DNA from: Nonomuraea solani
GTDB taxonomy: Bacteria; Actinomycetota; Actinomycetes; Streptosporangiales; Streptosporangiaceae
Length of the DNA stretch: 64,000 nucleotides
NCBI RefSeq assembly: GCF_900108335.1
Contig: NZ_FNVT01000007.1
Location: forward strand, 124,001-188,000
Direction: 5' to 3'
Part shown: in pieces, positions 17,336 through 25,825 of the stretch
Layout of the letters: every line of letters begins with the position of its first letter
How positions within the stretch are numbered: position 1 is the first letter of the stretch
Program-made: the position numbers and the translations under genes
The notes under the pieces: generated by a model
Database searches by the model: none
Told to the model about the DNA's origin: nothing
What the model saw: the letters and a program-made list of their open reading frames with translations, nothing else

Positions 17336-18577
17336 CTAGGGCTTGGCGGTGAGCACCCGCCCGTCATCGGCGATGGCGGGGAAGGCGCCCGTGTCCACGA
17401 TGCCGTGCTGCTGGTACAGCGCCTCGATGAGGGCGTGCGCCTGCGGCTCCAGCTTCCACAGGGCACGATACTCGCGCGCCGTGGCCAGCGAGATGCCGAT
17501 CTCCTGGGCGATGTCCACGGTGCGGGGCACGATGCCCTTGGCGATCTGCCGGTCCCAGAACTCGCGGGCGGCCCGCATGCGCGCGGCCCGCTCGGCGGTG
17601 CTGAGGACCTGCGGCGTGGTGTCGAACACGTCGAAGTCCTCGTCGTCGTCGGAGACGAGCTCGGCCAGCGCGGGCGGCAGCGCCGGGCGGGCCGGCACCG
17701 GGTGGTGGTCGGCCGTGGGCTCCCAGGGGACGCGGGGGTCGGCGTCGATGAGGGCGGAGGTGTTGTACAGGGCGGCGATCTGCGCCAGCAGCGCCTCCTG
17801 GCGGCCCTGGTCCACGGCCAGCCCGGTGTGCTCGACGGCCTGGTCCATGGCCTTGTCGAGCTTGGCCAGCGCGGTGCGCATCTTCCGCTCGGACGCGCCG
17901 TTCTCGCGCAGCGCCTTGGCGCGCTTGGCGGCCAGCGCGACCCGGGTCAGCCTGCGGTGGGCGTCGACCTCGCTGGCCGTACGGTCGCTGACCTCGGCCA
18001 GGCCCATCCTGACCATCAGCCGCTCGGGCGTCAGGCGCCAGTTGATGCGGCCGGTGCCACGGATGCGGTGCCGTTCGATGGCCATGCCCCGCTCCCACAG
18101 CCACGCGGCCACGAGCGGGGCGGCCAGCCTGAACACGGCCTCGGGCAGGCTGCGCGCGTCCATGCTGGACAGGACGGCGGTCAGGCAGGTCAGGGCCCAC
18201 ACGGCGATGCCGTCGATGCCGGCGGAGAAGTTCTCGCGCATGTTGCGGCGGGCGCGGACGGCGGAGGTGATGATCGCGACCTCGATGAAGGCGAACAACA
18301 GTAACCGGAGCGGACCGTCGAGGCCGAGCACGTCACCGGAGAAGCGCCACATGCCCTGCGCGGACACGCCCGTGGCGATGGAGGCCGCCACGACGGTCAG
18401 CACGTCCTCGATGGGGCGCGGGGCGATGTATCTGGTGAACAGCCAGGCGGTGACGCGCCAGGCGATCCTGAGCGCAAGGAACGCCACCACCAGCCCGATC
18501 AGGCTCAGCAACGCTATGACGGCGGTGGCGAGGGGCTTCTCGGTGACGAAGGTCGTTATTTCCTCGAATGTCGGCAT
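17336..18577 (-). CDS. Four-helix membrane protein with C-terminal HTH (SpdB/DUF2637-like)
   Basis: 413 residues, ATG 18577. Helices are near residues 16-46, 58-80, 90-108 and 121-140, then a charged cytoplasmic part. This includes an Arg/Lys-rich helical stretch (residues about 200-260) and a C-terminal helix-turn-helix-like segment (TVDIAQEIGISLATAREYRAL). The four helices followed by WERGMAIERHRI recall the SpdB/DUF2637 proteins of actinomycete conjugative elements, often annotated as spread proteins. The partner gene encodes DUF2786. I see no traB, rep or integrase near, so this is either a remnant or a domesticated pair. Confidence 0.6.
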   Translation of the reverse strand: MPTFEEITTFVTEKPLATAVIALLSLIGLVVAFLALRIAWRVTAWLFTRYIAPRPIEDVLTVVAASIATGVSAQGMWRFSGDVLGLDGPLRLLLFAFIEVAIITSAVRARRNMRENFSAGIDGIAVWALTCLTAVLSSMDARSLPEAVFRLAAPLVAAWLWERGMAIERHRIRGTGRINWRLTPERLMVRMGLAEVSDRTASEVDAHRRLTRVALAAKRAKALRENGASERKMRTALAKLDKAMDQAVEHTGLAVDQGRQEALLAQIAALYNTSALIDADPRVPWEPTADHHPVPARPALPPALAELVSDDDEDFDVFDTTPQVLSTAERAARMRAAREFWDRQIAKGIVPRTVDIAQEIGISLATAREYRALWKLEPQAHALIEALYQQHGIVDTGAFPAIADDGRVLTAKP

Positions 18578-18804
18578 CAGTCACTATCCGTGAGGCTCAA
18601 ACTCCGGCTCTATGCGACGAGATCATCGCAGAATGTTGCCATCTTGTACGCCAAACGGCGGCTGCTGCCCCAGTTTGCCCACCTTTCACTGCAGTTCGGG
18701 GGCCTTGACAGAGGGTGTGACAGCTCTCAGGCCGTCTCGATTACACCGCGATTCGGACTGGCCGCCTCCAGGGGGCGGGCGCACAATGGATCCGAGGAGG
18801 GATT

Positions 18805-19080
18805 GTGAGCAAGCGATCGCGCAGACGCCGTGCTCTACCCAGCGGCGCGCCCGCCTGGCCGCCCGGTTTCGGCCCCGGTGAGCCGCACGGGCCCAAGGAC
18901 GACTTCGATGATCCGCCGGGCGACCCGGGAAGAGAGGGCGGTGTGCGCGAACCGCGCAGGCCCAAGCCCGCCCCGCCGGCCTTATCGGCCGAGGCGCCGC
19001 TGCCCGAACCGCTCGTGTTCGTCCACGACAGGTCCGAGCCGCCGCCCGCCGAGGTGACCAGGACTTTGGCCGTACGGTGA
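18805..19080 (+). CDS. Small Pro/Arg-rich hypothetical protein
   Basis: 91 residues from GTG 18805, with GAGGAGG about seven bases upstream, the main argument that it is real. The N-terminus is basic (SKRSRRRR), the middle rich in Pro, Gly and Asp, and no fold, membrane segment or signal is visible; it is probably disordered. A nine-pair hairpin lies 16 bases after its stop. A TTGACA at 18705-18710 upstream could be a -35 box but no good -10 follows. Confidence 0.5.
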   Translation: MSKRSRRRRALPSGAPAWPPGFGPGEPHGPKDDFDDPPGDPGREGGVREPRRPKPAPPALSAEAPLPEPLVFVHDRSEPPPAEVTRTLAVR

Positions 19081-19095
19081 CCCGTGACGGCACGC

Positions 19096-19122
19096 GATCG
19101 GCCGGTGACGGAACGGCCGATC
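19096..19122 (+). terminator. Hairpin after the small Pro-rich gene
   Basis: GATCGGCCG and CGGCCGATC, nine pairs with a nine-base loop, no T run. Confidence 0.5.
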
Positions 19123-19196
19123 GGCCCTGAGTCTTACGGCTAAATTCGTCCTTTCGGAGGGCACCTTCCACCCTTCCTGATGGGACCATCTATGCA

Positions 19197-19229
19197 GGGA
19201 TTTATCCCAACATGGTGCGATGTATCCCA
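19197..19229. promoter_or_regulatory. Candidate operator upstream of the P450 gene
   Basis: A perfect palindrome GGGATTTATCCC occupies 19197-19208. Its TATCCCA half recurs at 19223-19229, exactly 20 bases (two helical turns) from 19203-19209. The sites lie 16-48 bases before the P450 start, where a repressor would act. Purely a sequence inference. Confidence 0.4.
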
Positions 19230-19244
19230 GCAGGACGGATATCG

Positions 19245-20435
19245 ATGTCAGACACAGAAGAGTTCCCGCTCGTCCAGTTCATGCGCGACGGGTTCGACCC
19301 TGTCGGAGAGCTCGGGCGCATCCGGGCCGAGCACCCGGTCTTCCCCATGGAGATCCCCGGCGGCCAGACCGTGTACCTCGTCACCCGCTGGGAGGACGTA
19401 CGCGGCGTTCTGGGCGACCACGAGCGCTTCAGCAACGACTTCGCCGGTGTGATCGGGCTCGGCTCCAACCAGGAGGACCCGGGCGGGCTCGGGTTCCGTG
19501 ACCCGCCCGAGCACACGCGGCTGCGCAAATACCTGACCCCCGAGTTCACCATGCGCCGCCTGCGCAGGCTGGAGCCGCGGATCGAGGCCATGGTCGAGGA
19601 GCATCTCGACCGGCTCGAAGCCAAGGGCGCCGGGGGGCGGCCGGTCGACCTGGTGGAGGAGTTCGCGCTGCCGCTCCCGTCGCTGGTGGTGTGCGAGCTG
19701 CTCGGCGTCCCGTACGAGGAGCGCGCCGGCTTCGTCAAGATCAGCAAGGACCGGTTCGACTTCACGGCGGGGCCCGAGGCGTCGCTGCAGGCCATCAACG
19801 ACGCGATGGCGTACCTGACGGACCTGGTCGCCAGGGAGCGGAAGAACCCGGGCGAGGGGCTGCTCGGGCAGTTGCTGCGCGAGCACGGCGACGAGCTCGA
19901 CGACCGCACGCTCGCCAGCATGGCCGACGGGCTGCTGACCGGCGGGCACGACACCAGCACCAGCATGCTCGCCCTCGGCAGCCTGTGGCTGCTGCGCAAC
20001 CCCGAGCAGGCCGCGAAGGTGCGCGAGGTCGACGGCTACGTCAACGACGTGATCGAGGAACTGCTGCGGTACATGACGGTCGTCCAGGTCGCCTTCCCGC
20101 GCTTCGCCCGCGACGACCTGGAGCTGTACGGCGTACCGATCAAGAAGGGCGAGATGGTGCTGTGCTCGCTCACCGGCGCCAACCGCGACGCCGCGCTCGG
20201 CAAGGGCGTGGGCGACATGGACGAGGTACGCCCCGGCAGGGAGACGGCCGGCCCGCACATGGCCTTCGGCCACGGCATCCACCGCTGCATCGGCGCGCCG
20301 CTCGCGCAGATGGAGATGCGCATCGCCTTTCCCGCGCTGCTGCGCCGTTTTCCCGGGCTGCGGGTGGCCGGCGAGGTGCCGTTCAGGGAACTCGCCATCG
20401 TCTACGGGGTCAAAGAACTACCCGTCGCCTGGTAG
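19245..20435 (+). CDS. Cytochrome P450 (soluble bacterial type)
   Basis: 396 residues from ATG 19245. The P450 core is intact: I-helix GGHDTST at 233-239, EELLR (ExxR) at 271-275, and heme loop FGHGIHRCIGAPLA with cysteine ligand C348. The pattern DPPEHTRLRKYLTPEFT near residue 86 is typical of actinomycete CYP105/CYP107-like enzymes. It needs an external ferredoxin and reductase, and none is adjacent. The I-helix has His before the acid-alcohol pair, a mild departure from the usual AGHET. Substrate unknown. Confidence 0.95.
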   Translation: MSDTEEFPLVQFMRDGFDPVGELGRIRAEHPVFPMEIPGGQTVYLVTRWEDVRGVLGDHERFSNDFAGVIGLGSNQEDPGGLGFRDPPEHTRLRKYLTPEFTMRRLRRLEPRIEAMVEEHLDRLEAKGAGGRPVDLVEEFALPLPSLVVCELLGVPYEERAGFVKISKDRFDFTAGPEASLQAINDAMAYLTDLVARERKNPGEGLLGQLLREHGDELDDRTLASMADGLLTGGHDTSTSMLALGSLWLLRNPEQAAKVREVDGYVNDVIEELLRYMTVVQVAFPRFARDDLELYGVPIKKGEMVLCSLTGANRDAALGKGVGDMDEVRPGRETAGPHMAFGHGIHRCIGAPLAQMEMRIAFPALLRRFPGLRVAGEVPFRELAIVYGVKELPVAW

Positions 20436-20441
20436 AGCGGT

Positions 20442-20447
20442 TACGTT
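20442..20447 (+). promoter_or_regulatory. Leaderless -10 element for the HAD gene
   Basis: TACGTT ends six bases before GTG 20454; no ribosome site is present. Confidence 0.4.
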
Positions 20448-20453
20448 CGCAAT

Positions 20454-21197
20454 GTGAACGAGCCTGTCATCGACCTGACCACGATCAACGCCGTCGTCTT
20501 CGCCACCGACGGCGTGGTCACCGACACCGCTCGGGGGCACGCGGCCGCCTGGAAACACGTCTTCGACACCTTCCTGCGCGGCCGCTCGGATCCGTTCGAC
20601 ATCCGCGACGACTACCTGCGCCACGTCGACGGCCGGCCGCGCCTCGACGGCATCCGCACGTTCCTGGCCGCGCGCGGCATCGAGGTGCCCGAAGGCTCTC
20701 CCGAGGACGAGCCGGGCGCGCCGACCGTGCACGGGCTCGGCCTGGCCAAGGACCAGATCTTCGTGGCGCAGGTGGACAAGTACGGGGTGGCCGCGTTCCC
20801 GTCCACGGTGGCGCTGCTGCACGAGTTGCGGCGGCGCGGCGCGCGTACGGCGGCCGTCTCCGCCAGCCTGCACGGCCGCAAGCTGGTCGGCTCGGCGGGG
20901 GTCATGCACCTGTTCGACCTGATGGTGGACGGCCATGACGCCGCGCTGATGAACCTGCCCGGCACGCCCGACCCCGCGCTCTTCACCGAGGCCGCGCGCC
21001 GGCTCGACCTGGCCGCCGCCAGGGTCGCGGTGGTGGACTCGGCCCTGCCCGGGGTCGAGGCGGCCCGCAAGGGCGGGTTCGGGCTGGTGGTCGCGGTCGG
21101 GGAGACCGACGAGCTGCGGGCCCGTGGGGCGCACCTCGCGGTGCCCGATCTGGGCGAACTGAGCGTTCGTGGCAGGGTCCTACCCTTGACCTCGTGA
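20454..21197 (+). CDS. HAD-superfamily protein with lost catalytic residues (probable pseudoenzyme)
   Basis: 247 residues with the overall shape of a beta-phosphoglucomutase-like HAD protein (cap domain about 24-110). Motif I reads VFATDGVVTDT: the nucleophilic aspartate expected at residue 17 is Ala (codon GCC), while the second aspartate D19 remains. The motif III lysine (normally GKPDP) is Thr171 in GTPDPALF. Motif IV, usually ED, is D195-S196 in VVDSALPGVEAA. Three of four catalytic positions are changed in an otherwise well-kept, full-length frame, so it is probably not a phosphatase or mutase but a binding or regulatory protein. Its stop overlaps the next start (GTGA). Confidence 0.85.
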   Translation: MNEPVIDLTTINAVVFATDGVVTDTARGHAAAWKHVFDTFLRGRSDPFDIRDDYLRHVDGRPRLDGIRTFLAARGIEVPEGSPEDEPGAPTVHGLGLAKDQIFVAQVDKYGVAAFPSTVALLHELRRRGARTAAVSASLHGRKLVGSAGVMHLFDLMVDGHDAALMNLPGTPDPALFTEAARRLDLAAARVAVVDSALPGVEAARKGGFGLVVAVGETDELRARGAHLAVPDLGELSVRGRVLPLTS

Positions 21198-21463
21198 CCG
21201 TTCTCATCGATCCGCCCAACTGGCCAGGGCCGCGCGGCCTGATGTGGTCGCATCTCGTCAGCGACAGCTCGCTGGAGGAGTTGCACGACTTCGCGGGGCG
21301 GCTGGGGGTGCCGGTGCGGGCGTTCGACCGGGATCACTACGACGTGCCGGAGACCGTGCACGCGCGGGCGGTGTCGATGGGGGCGGAGGCGGTCAGCTCG
21401 CGTGAGCTGCTGCGGCGGCTCATCTCGGCGGGCCTTCGCCGGCGTAAACGCCATCATTCTTGA
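21194..21463 (+). CDS. DUF4031 protein
   Basis: 89 residues, GTG overlapping the HAD stop by four bases, so translationally coupled. Pattern VLIDPPNWPGPRGLMWSHLVSD, then FAGRLGVPVRAFDRDHYDVPE, matches the actinobacterial DUF4031 family of unknown function; a basic tail (RRRKRHH) ends it. Its coupling to the HAD protein suggests the two are used together. Confidence 0.8.
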   Translation: MTVLIDPPNWPGPRGLMWSHLVSDSSLEELHDFAGRLGVPVRAFDRDHYDVPETVHARAVSMGAEAVSSRELLRRLISAGLRRRKRHHS

Positions 21464-21491
21464 TGGCCTGCGGACCGTCGCCGGGCGCCGC

Positions 21492-21497
21492 TACAGT
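21492..21497 (+). promoter_or_regulatory. Leaderless -10 element for the BRCT/propeller gene
   Basis: TACAGT ends eight bases before ATG 21506; no ribosome site is present. Confidence 0.4.
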
Positions 21498-21505
21498 CCT
21501 CGATC

Positions 21506-23398
21506 ATGAATTTTCATGGCAAGACGGTCGTCCTCGCGGACGCCGGGCGGGAGGACCTGGCGGACCGCCTCCGTGCCCTCGGCGCCCGCGTGACGGACTC
21601 CCTGGAGGAGCCCGCCGATCTGTGGTGCGGCTCGGAGCCGGACGAGGACGTCTGGCGGCTCGGGATCCCGATGCTGACCGAGGCCGACCTGTACGAGCTG
21701 CTCCTGCGCGGCACGCCCGAACCCGGCCCGGGAGACTTCCCGGGGGCCGGTGTGCCGGGGGGCGAGCCCGAGCGGGTGCACGCGGTGCTGCGGGCGGCCG
21801 ACTGGGCGGCGTTCGTGCCGGAGCGGGACCTGCCGCCGCTGCGTGAGACGCTCACCGCGCTGGAGCGCGCGCACGGGGTCACGCCCGCCCACCTGCTGGC
21901 GACCGAGCGGCTCGTGGAGCGAGGGGCGCGGTTGCGGCACCCGTACGCGCGGCCGGCCTTCGGGGTCACGGGCGCGATCACCGGCTTCGCGCTCAGCCCG
22001 TCCGGCCGCCACCTCGCCACCGGTCACTGGCACATGGAGGAGGAACGGGGGACGCTGCAGATCTGGGAGCTGGCCACCGGGCGCGCCGTCAACGCGGTCG
22101 CCGGCATCGAGGGCGGCGTCGGCTGGCCGGGCTGTGTGGACACGGTCCAGTGGTCGGCCGACGGGAGCCGTCTCGCCCTGGCCTTCCGTACGAACATGGT
22201 GGGGGTGTGGGATCCGTTCGGCGCGTGGCTGAACCCGTACGGGGAGGCCAACGTCACCGACGGGAACGACAGCGCGGCCACGTTCGCGCTGGCCCCGGAC
22301 GGGCGGAGCGCCTACATCTCGATGCGGAGCGACCACGAGGTCATGGGGTGCGTGGCGGCGCTGGACCAGGGTCACGTGTTCTTCGCCGCGCAGTTCGGTG
22401 ACGTCGAGGGCCCGCTGCCGGAGCTGCTGCCCGAGCCGATCCCCGGGGAGATGAAGTCGCGCCTCGACGACGGCGAGTGGTTCTTCGACCAGGTGTGGTA
22501 CTCCCGGGACGGCAAGCGCCTGCTCGGCCACGACCACGACTTCGCGTGCGCGGTCGAGTTGCCCGGCGGCCGGATGCTCTGGCTGGCCGAGACCGGCGGC
22601 CCCGCCGTGTGGAGCCCCGACGAACGGCTGGTGGCGGCGGTGGGGAACGGCCGGCTGGTCGTCCTCGACGCGAACACGGGCCACGAGATCGGCTCGCACC
22701 CGGTGGCCGGGGCGCCGTACTGGGGCATGCGCGGGGACGTACCACGGCTGGCGGTCGTGATGGAGGACGGCGCGGGCGTCGGGATCCATGACGAGCACGG
22801 CGGGTTCCGGTACCACCTCGGGATCGAAACCATCGACGGGACCGGCGCGGACCCGCACTCCGGGCAGGAGCTGCCGTGGGCGTGGGCGCCCTCCGGCGAG
22901 CACGGCGCCTGCCTGACCTCCGGCGGGCGGGTCGAGGTGTGGTCGCTGGGCGCGGAGCCGGAGCTGGTGCGGTCGGCCGAGGCGCCGGACGAGGCGACGG
23001 CGGTCTTCTGGGGCGACGGCGACGTGCTGGCGCTGGCCGGTGAGCGGGCGCTGCGGTTCGTCCGGGCGATGACCGGTGAGGTGCTCGGAGACTTCGTCTT
23101 CGACCTGGAGTGCGACGTGGAGCCTCCGGTGGAGGAGGACGCCCTGCTGGACGACGTGTTCGGGGCGGACTCGTTCGTGCTGGACGAGGAGGCCTGGTGC
23201 ACGATCGCCGCCCCCGCCGTGGGGCCGGCGGCGGGCCTGGTCATCGTCCCTGGAGATCGGCTGGCCGAGCTGGACGCGGATCTGGCCTGGACGGTGGAGC
23301 GCCGCTTCGCCTGGCCGGTGCGGTGGGGCCGCCTCGACGTCGTCCCCGACGCCGAGTCCGCGCGCGCCACCCTCGAACGCGCCTCGGAGGAGCTCTAA
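21506..23398 (+). CDS. BRCT-like domain fused to a WD40-type beta-propeller
   Basis: 630 residues. Residues 1-68 (GKTVVLADAG, LADRLRALGARVTDSLEE, then GIPMLTEADLYELL) show the BRCT pattern: a beta strand, a helix ending in LGA, a second strand, and the final I.vLtE..l..LL element. After a linker (about 70-145), repeats such as ITGFALSPSGRHLATG..., LQIWELATGR, VDTVQWSADGSRLALAF and MVGVWDPFG form an irregular propeller up to about residue 520. There is no signal peptide. BRCT domains normally bind DNA ends, NAD-ligase partners or phosphopeptides. The role of this combination is unknown. Confidence 0.65.
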   Translation: MNFHGKTVVLADAGREDLADRLRALGARVTDSLEEPADLWCGSEPDEDVWRLGIPMLTEADLYELLLRGTPEPGPGDFPGAGVPGGEPERVHAVLRAADWAAFVPERDLPPLRETLTALERAHGVTPAHLLATERLVERGARLRHPYARPAFGVTGAITGFALSPSGRHLATGHWHMEEERGTLQIWELATGRAVNAVAGIEGGVGWPGCVDTVQWSADGSRLALAFRTNMVGVWDPFGAWLNPYGEANVTDGNDSAATFALAPDGRSAYISMRSDHEVMGCVAALDQGHVFFAAQFGDVEGPLPELLPEPIPGEMKSRLDDGEWFFDQVWYSRDGKRLLGHDHDFACAVELPGGRMLWLAETGGPAVWSPDERLVAAVGNGRLVVLDANTGHEIGSHPVAGAPYWGMRGDVPRLAVVMEDGAGVGIHDEHGGFRYHLGIETIDGTGADPHSGQELPWAWAPSGEHGACLTSGGRVEVWSLGAEPELVRSAEAPDEATAVFWGDGDVLALAGERALRFVRAMTGEVLGDFVFDLECDVEPPVEEDALLDDVFGADSFVLDEEAWCTIAAPAVGPAAGLVIVPGDRLAELDADLAWTVERRFAWPVRWGRLDVVPDAESARATLERASEEL

Positions 23399-24027
23399 CC
23401 GGTCAGCCTGGTCAGTTCGGCCGTCATGCTGGCGCGGGCCGGAGCCTCCCACAGCTCCCGTGCCAGGGCGGTGCGGAAGAGGGAGGGTGTGGCGAGCAGG
23501 CGGCGCAGCACCTCCGCGCGGCCCTGCCTGAACAGCTCGTCAGGGACGTGGGCGTACTCCTGGCGGATCGCCGCCGCGTAGTCGTCGTAGCCGGGGCTGC
23601 CGAGCACGGCCAGGTCGGCGTCGCACAGGACGGCGCCGTTACGGTCGCCGGGCCGGAGGGTGTCGTGGGCGGCCGTGAGACGCACCAGCCGGGCGACCTC
23701 GGCGACCCGGCCGGCGGGCACACCGCACCTGGGGAGGGCGGACTGGGCGAGCTGGGCGCTGCGTTCCTCGTCCGAGCCCGGCCTGCCGTCGTAGACCGCG
23801 TCGTGGAACCAGGCCGCGAGCCGCACCGCCGTCACGTCCTCGGCCTCGGTGGCGAGCCGGTCGGTGGCGGCGAGGACGGCGGCCAGGTGGGTGAGCGTGT
23901 GGTAGCGGCGGTGCGGCTCGGACCAGCGGGCGACCAGCTCGGCCCGCACGGCGAGGGCCGCCGGCGAGCCGCCCGCCAGCCCCGCCCACCGAGCAGCCGA
24001 GATCCGGACGTCAGAAGAGTCGATCAC
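23395..24027 (-). CDS. HD-domain metal-dependent phosphohydrolase
   Basis: 210 residues from GTG 24027. HD-superfamily metal ligands are visible: first histidine in YHTLTHL, the HD pair in AAWFHDAVYD, and the distal aspartate in VLCDADLAVLG. The family hydrolyses nucleotides or phosphate esters; relatives of this compact type are annotated as predicted HD phosphohydrolases without a defined substrate. Its stop overlaps the convergent propeller gene by four bases. A longer start is possible, but GTG 24027 gives the family-like N-terminus. Confidence 0.82.
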   Translation of the reverse strand: MIDSSDVRISAARWAGLAGGSPAALAVRAELVARWSEPHRRYHTLTHLAAVLAATDRLATEAEDVTAVRLAAWFHDAVYDGRPGSDEERSAQLAQSALPRCGVPAGRVAEVARLVRLTAAHDTLRPGDRNGAVLCDADLAVLGSPGYDDYAAAIRQEYAHVPDELFRQGRAEVLRRLLATPSLFRTALARELWEAPARASMTAELTRLTG

Positions 24028-24058
24028 CCTGCCCACCGTAGCCGGGTGACCGGTTTGG

Positions 24059-24064
24059 TACCGT
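24059..24064 (+). promoter_or_regulatory. Possible -10 element for the FMN oxidase
   Basis: TACCGT places a transcription start at about 24071-24072, where an in-frame ATC begins (CTG 24066 is also in frame). No ATG or GTG occurs in frame between the upstream stop at 24039 and TTG 24120. Confidence 0.3.
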
Positions 24065-24119
24065 CCTGGGCATCGACAGCATCGGAGAAGAGCCACGGCG
24101 CCTGCCCCGCTGGCGGGAG

Positions 24120-25295
24120 TTGCGGGCCGTCGTGCCCCGGCGGCCGCGGTTGTCCAGGAAGGCCAGGGTCGCGGGGGCGGCCGACGTCGCCGATCTGCGG
24201 CTGCTGGCGCGGAGGCGGGCTCCGCGGATGGTGTTCGACTACGTGGACGGCGCGGCTGAGGGCGAGTGGTCGATGGCCAGGGCCGTGGAGGCGTTCGACC
24301 GGGTGGAGTTCAGCCCGCGGGTGCTGCGCGACGTCGCCGACGCCCCCACCTCGGTCGAGATCCTGGGCCGGCGGATCGAGATGCCGGTCGTGCTCGGCCC
24401 GACCGGGTTCACCCGGATGATGCACCGCGAGGGCGAGCGCGCCGTGGCGCGGGCCGCCGCGGACTCGGGCGTCCCGTACACGCTGTCCACCATGGGCACC
24501 ACGACGGCCAGGGACGTGGCGGCCGCGGCGCCGGGCGGGTGGAACTGGTTCCAGCTCTACGTGGTCCGCGACCGCGCCCGCAGCCTGGAGATGTTGTCCC
24601 TGGCCGCCGGCGCGGGCATGGACGTGCTGGTGGTGACCGTGGACGTGCCGGTGGCCGGGGCGCGGTTGCGCGACGTGCGGCACGGGCTGACGATCCCGCC
24701 GTCCCTGCGCTGGCGCAGCGCGCTGCAGGCGCTGCGGCATCCGGCGTGGTGGTTCGACTTCCTCACCAGCGAGCCGCTCAGGTTCGCCACCGTGGACGGC
24801 GCGCCCGGCGACCTGGCGGGGATCACCAACATGATGTTCGACCCGTCGGTCACGGTCGCCGACCTGGAGTGGATCAGGTCGGCCTGGCAGGGGAAGCTGC
24901 TGGTCAAGGGCGTGCAGCGAGTGGACGACGCGAAGGAGCTGGCCGCCGTCGGGGTGGACGGGATCGTGGTGTCCAACCACGGCGGGCGGCAGCTCGACCG
25001 CTCCCCCACGCCGCTGGAGCTGCTGCCTTCCGTGGTGGACGCCGTGGGCGATCGCACCGAGGTGTTCCTGGACGGGGGCGTCAGGAGCGGGGCCGACGTC
25101 GCCGCCGCGGTCGCGCTGGGCGCCCGGGCGTGCTTCGTGGGCCGGGCCTACCTGTACGGGCTGATGGCGGGAGGCGAGCCCGGCGTGCGGCGGGTGCTCG
25201 ACCTGATGCGCGCCGAGCTCGTCCGTACCCTGCAGTTGCTGGGAGTGGGCGGGGTCGGCGGCCTGAGCCGCGACGCCGTCCGGATCCGCATGTAA
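24120..25295 (+). CDS. FMN-dependent alpha-hydroxy-acid oxidase/dehydrogenase
   Basis: 391 residues from TTG 24120, the first conventional start codon; the true start may lie upstream, because the in-frame codons LPRWREL just before it look like family sequence. It oxidises a 2-hydroxy acid such as L-lactate or mandelate with FMN. Family motifs: VFDYVDGAAEGEWS, MPVVLGPTGFTRMMH, YTLSTMGTTTARDVAA, WFQLYVVRDR, LLVKGVQRVDDA, the catalytic-histidine loop VSNHGGRQLD and the phosphate loop DGGVRSG...GRAYLYG. Length is normal. It diverges from the HD gene; no lldR or transporter is adjacent. Confidence 0.9.
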   Translation: MRAVVPRRPRLSRKARVAGAADVADLRLLARRRAPRMVFDYVDGAAEGEWSMARAVEAFDRVEFSPRVLRDVADAPTSVEILGRRIEMPVVLGPTGFTRMMHREGERAVARAAADSGVPYTLSTMGTTTARDVAAAAPGGWNWFQLYVVRDRARSLEMLSLAAGAGMDVLVVTVDVPVAGARLRDVRHGLTIPPSLRWRSALQALRHPAWWFDFLTSEPLRFATVDGAPGDLAGITNMMFDPSVTVADLEWIRSAWQGKLLVKGVQRVDDAKELAAVGVDGIVVSNHGGRQLDRSPTPLELLPSVVDAVGDRTEVFLDGGVRSGADVAAAVALGARACFVGRAYLYGLMAGGEPGVRRVLDLMRAELVRTLQLLGVGGVGGLSRDAVRIRM

Positions 25296-25400
25296 CGAAA
25301 TTTCCGGCATTTATTGACAGAAAGGCCGCGTATTTAGCCGCCGGTGTCTTCACTCTGCTCCTTCACACGGGGATCTGTCCCGCGCGGAGAGGAGATCGAA

Positions 25401-25820
25401 ATGGCCACCGGAGAGTTTCAAGTGATGAAAGTGCCGGCCGAGCAGTTGACCGGTATTCTTCACGGCCAGGTTGTCGATCCCGGAGCCCAGCCCACGAACG
25501 TCGTACGGCAACGTGAGGGCTGGACCGTGGATGTGAGCTGGGAGGTCACCGGCGAGCTCATCGACTGGCTGGCGGGCTGCTGGCAATTGGAGATCATCGC
25601 CGACCTGCTCGGGGGAGGCGAGACGAGGCATCCGTCACCTCCGGTGGAATTGACCTTCACACCTGGCTCGGGGCGATATACGGCCTCCATTCCCATGCGC
25701 GGCCAGCTCTCCCCTGGGACATATGACCTCGTGGTCAATCTCACGACCACGACTGCCGCGGGCACCGCGGGGGCGCTCGGCGGATTCGTGGTGATCAGCA
25801 AGATCCTCGTGAAGGAATGA
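25401..25820 (+). CDS. Hypothetical beta-rich protein
   Basis: 139 residues from ATG 25401 with AGAGGAGA as ribosome site. I do not recognise a family. Alternating hydrophobic strands (GWTVDVSWEVTGELIDWL, VELTFTPGSGRYTASIPM, GTYDLVVNLTT) suggest an immunoglobulin-like beta sandwich; there is no signal peptide. The DNA is visibly less GC-rich than its neighbours in third positions (runs such as ATATGACCTC), which may mean a recent arrival. A strong terminator follows six bases after the stop, so it is monocistronic. Confidence 0.7.
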   Translation: MATGEFQVMKVPAEQLTGILHGQVVDPGAQPTNVVRQREGWTVDVSWEVTGELIDWLAGCWQLEIIADLLGGGETRHPSPPVELTFTPGSGRYTASIPMRGQLSPGTYDLVVNLTTTTAAGTAGALGGFVVISKILVKE

Positions 25821-25825
25821 GAGCC

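Noticed and set aside
18716..18731. Second CRP-like site (TGTGA-N6-TCAGG)
   Set aside because: Only eight of ten positions match, and the region between the membrane/HTH gene and the small Pro-rich gene gives no further support.
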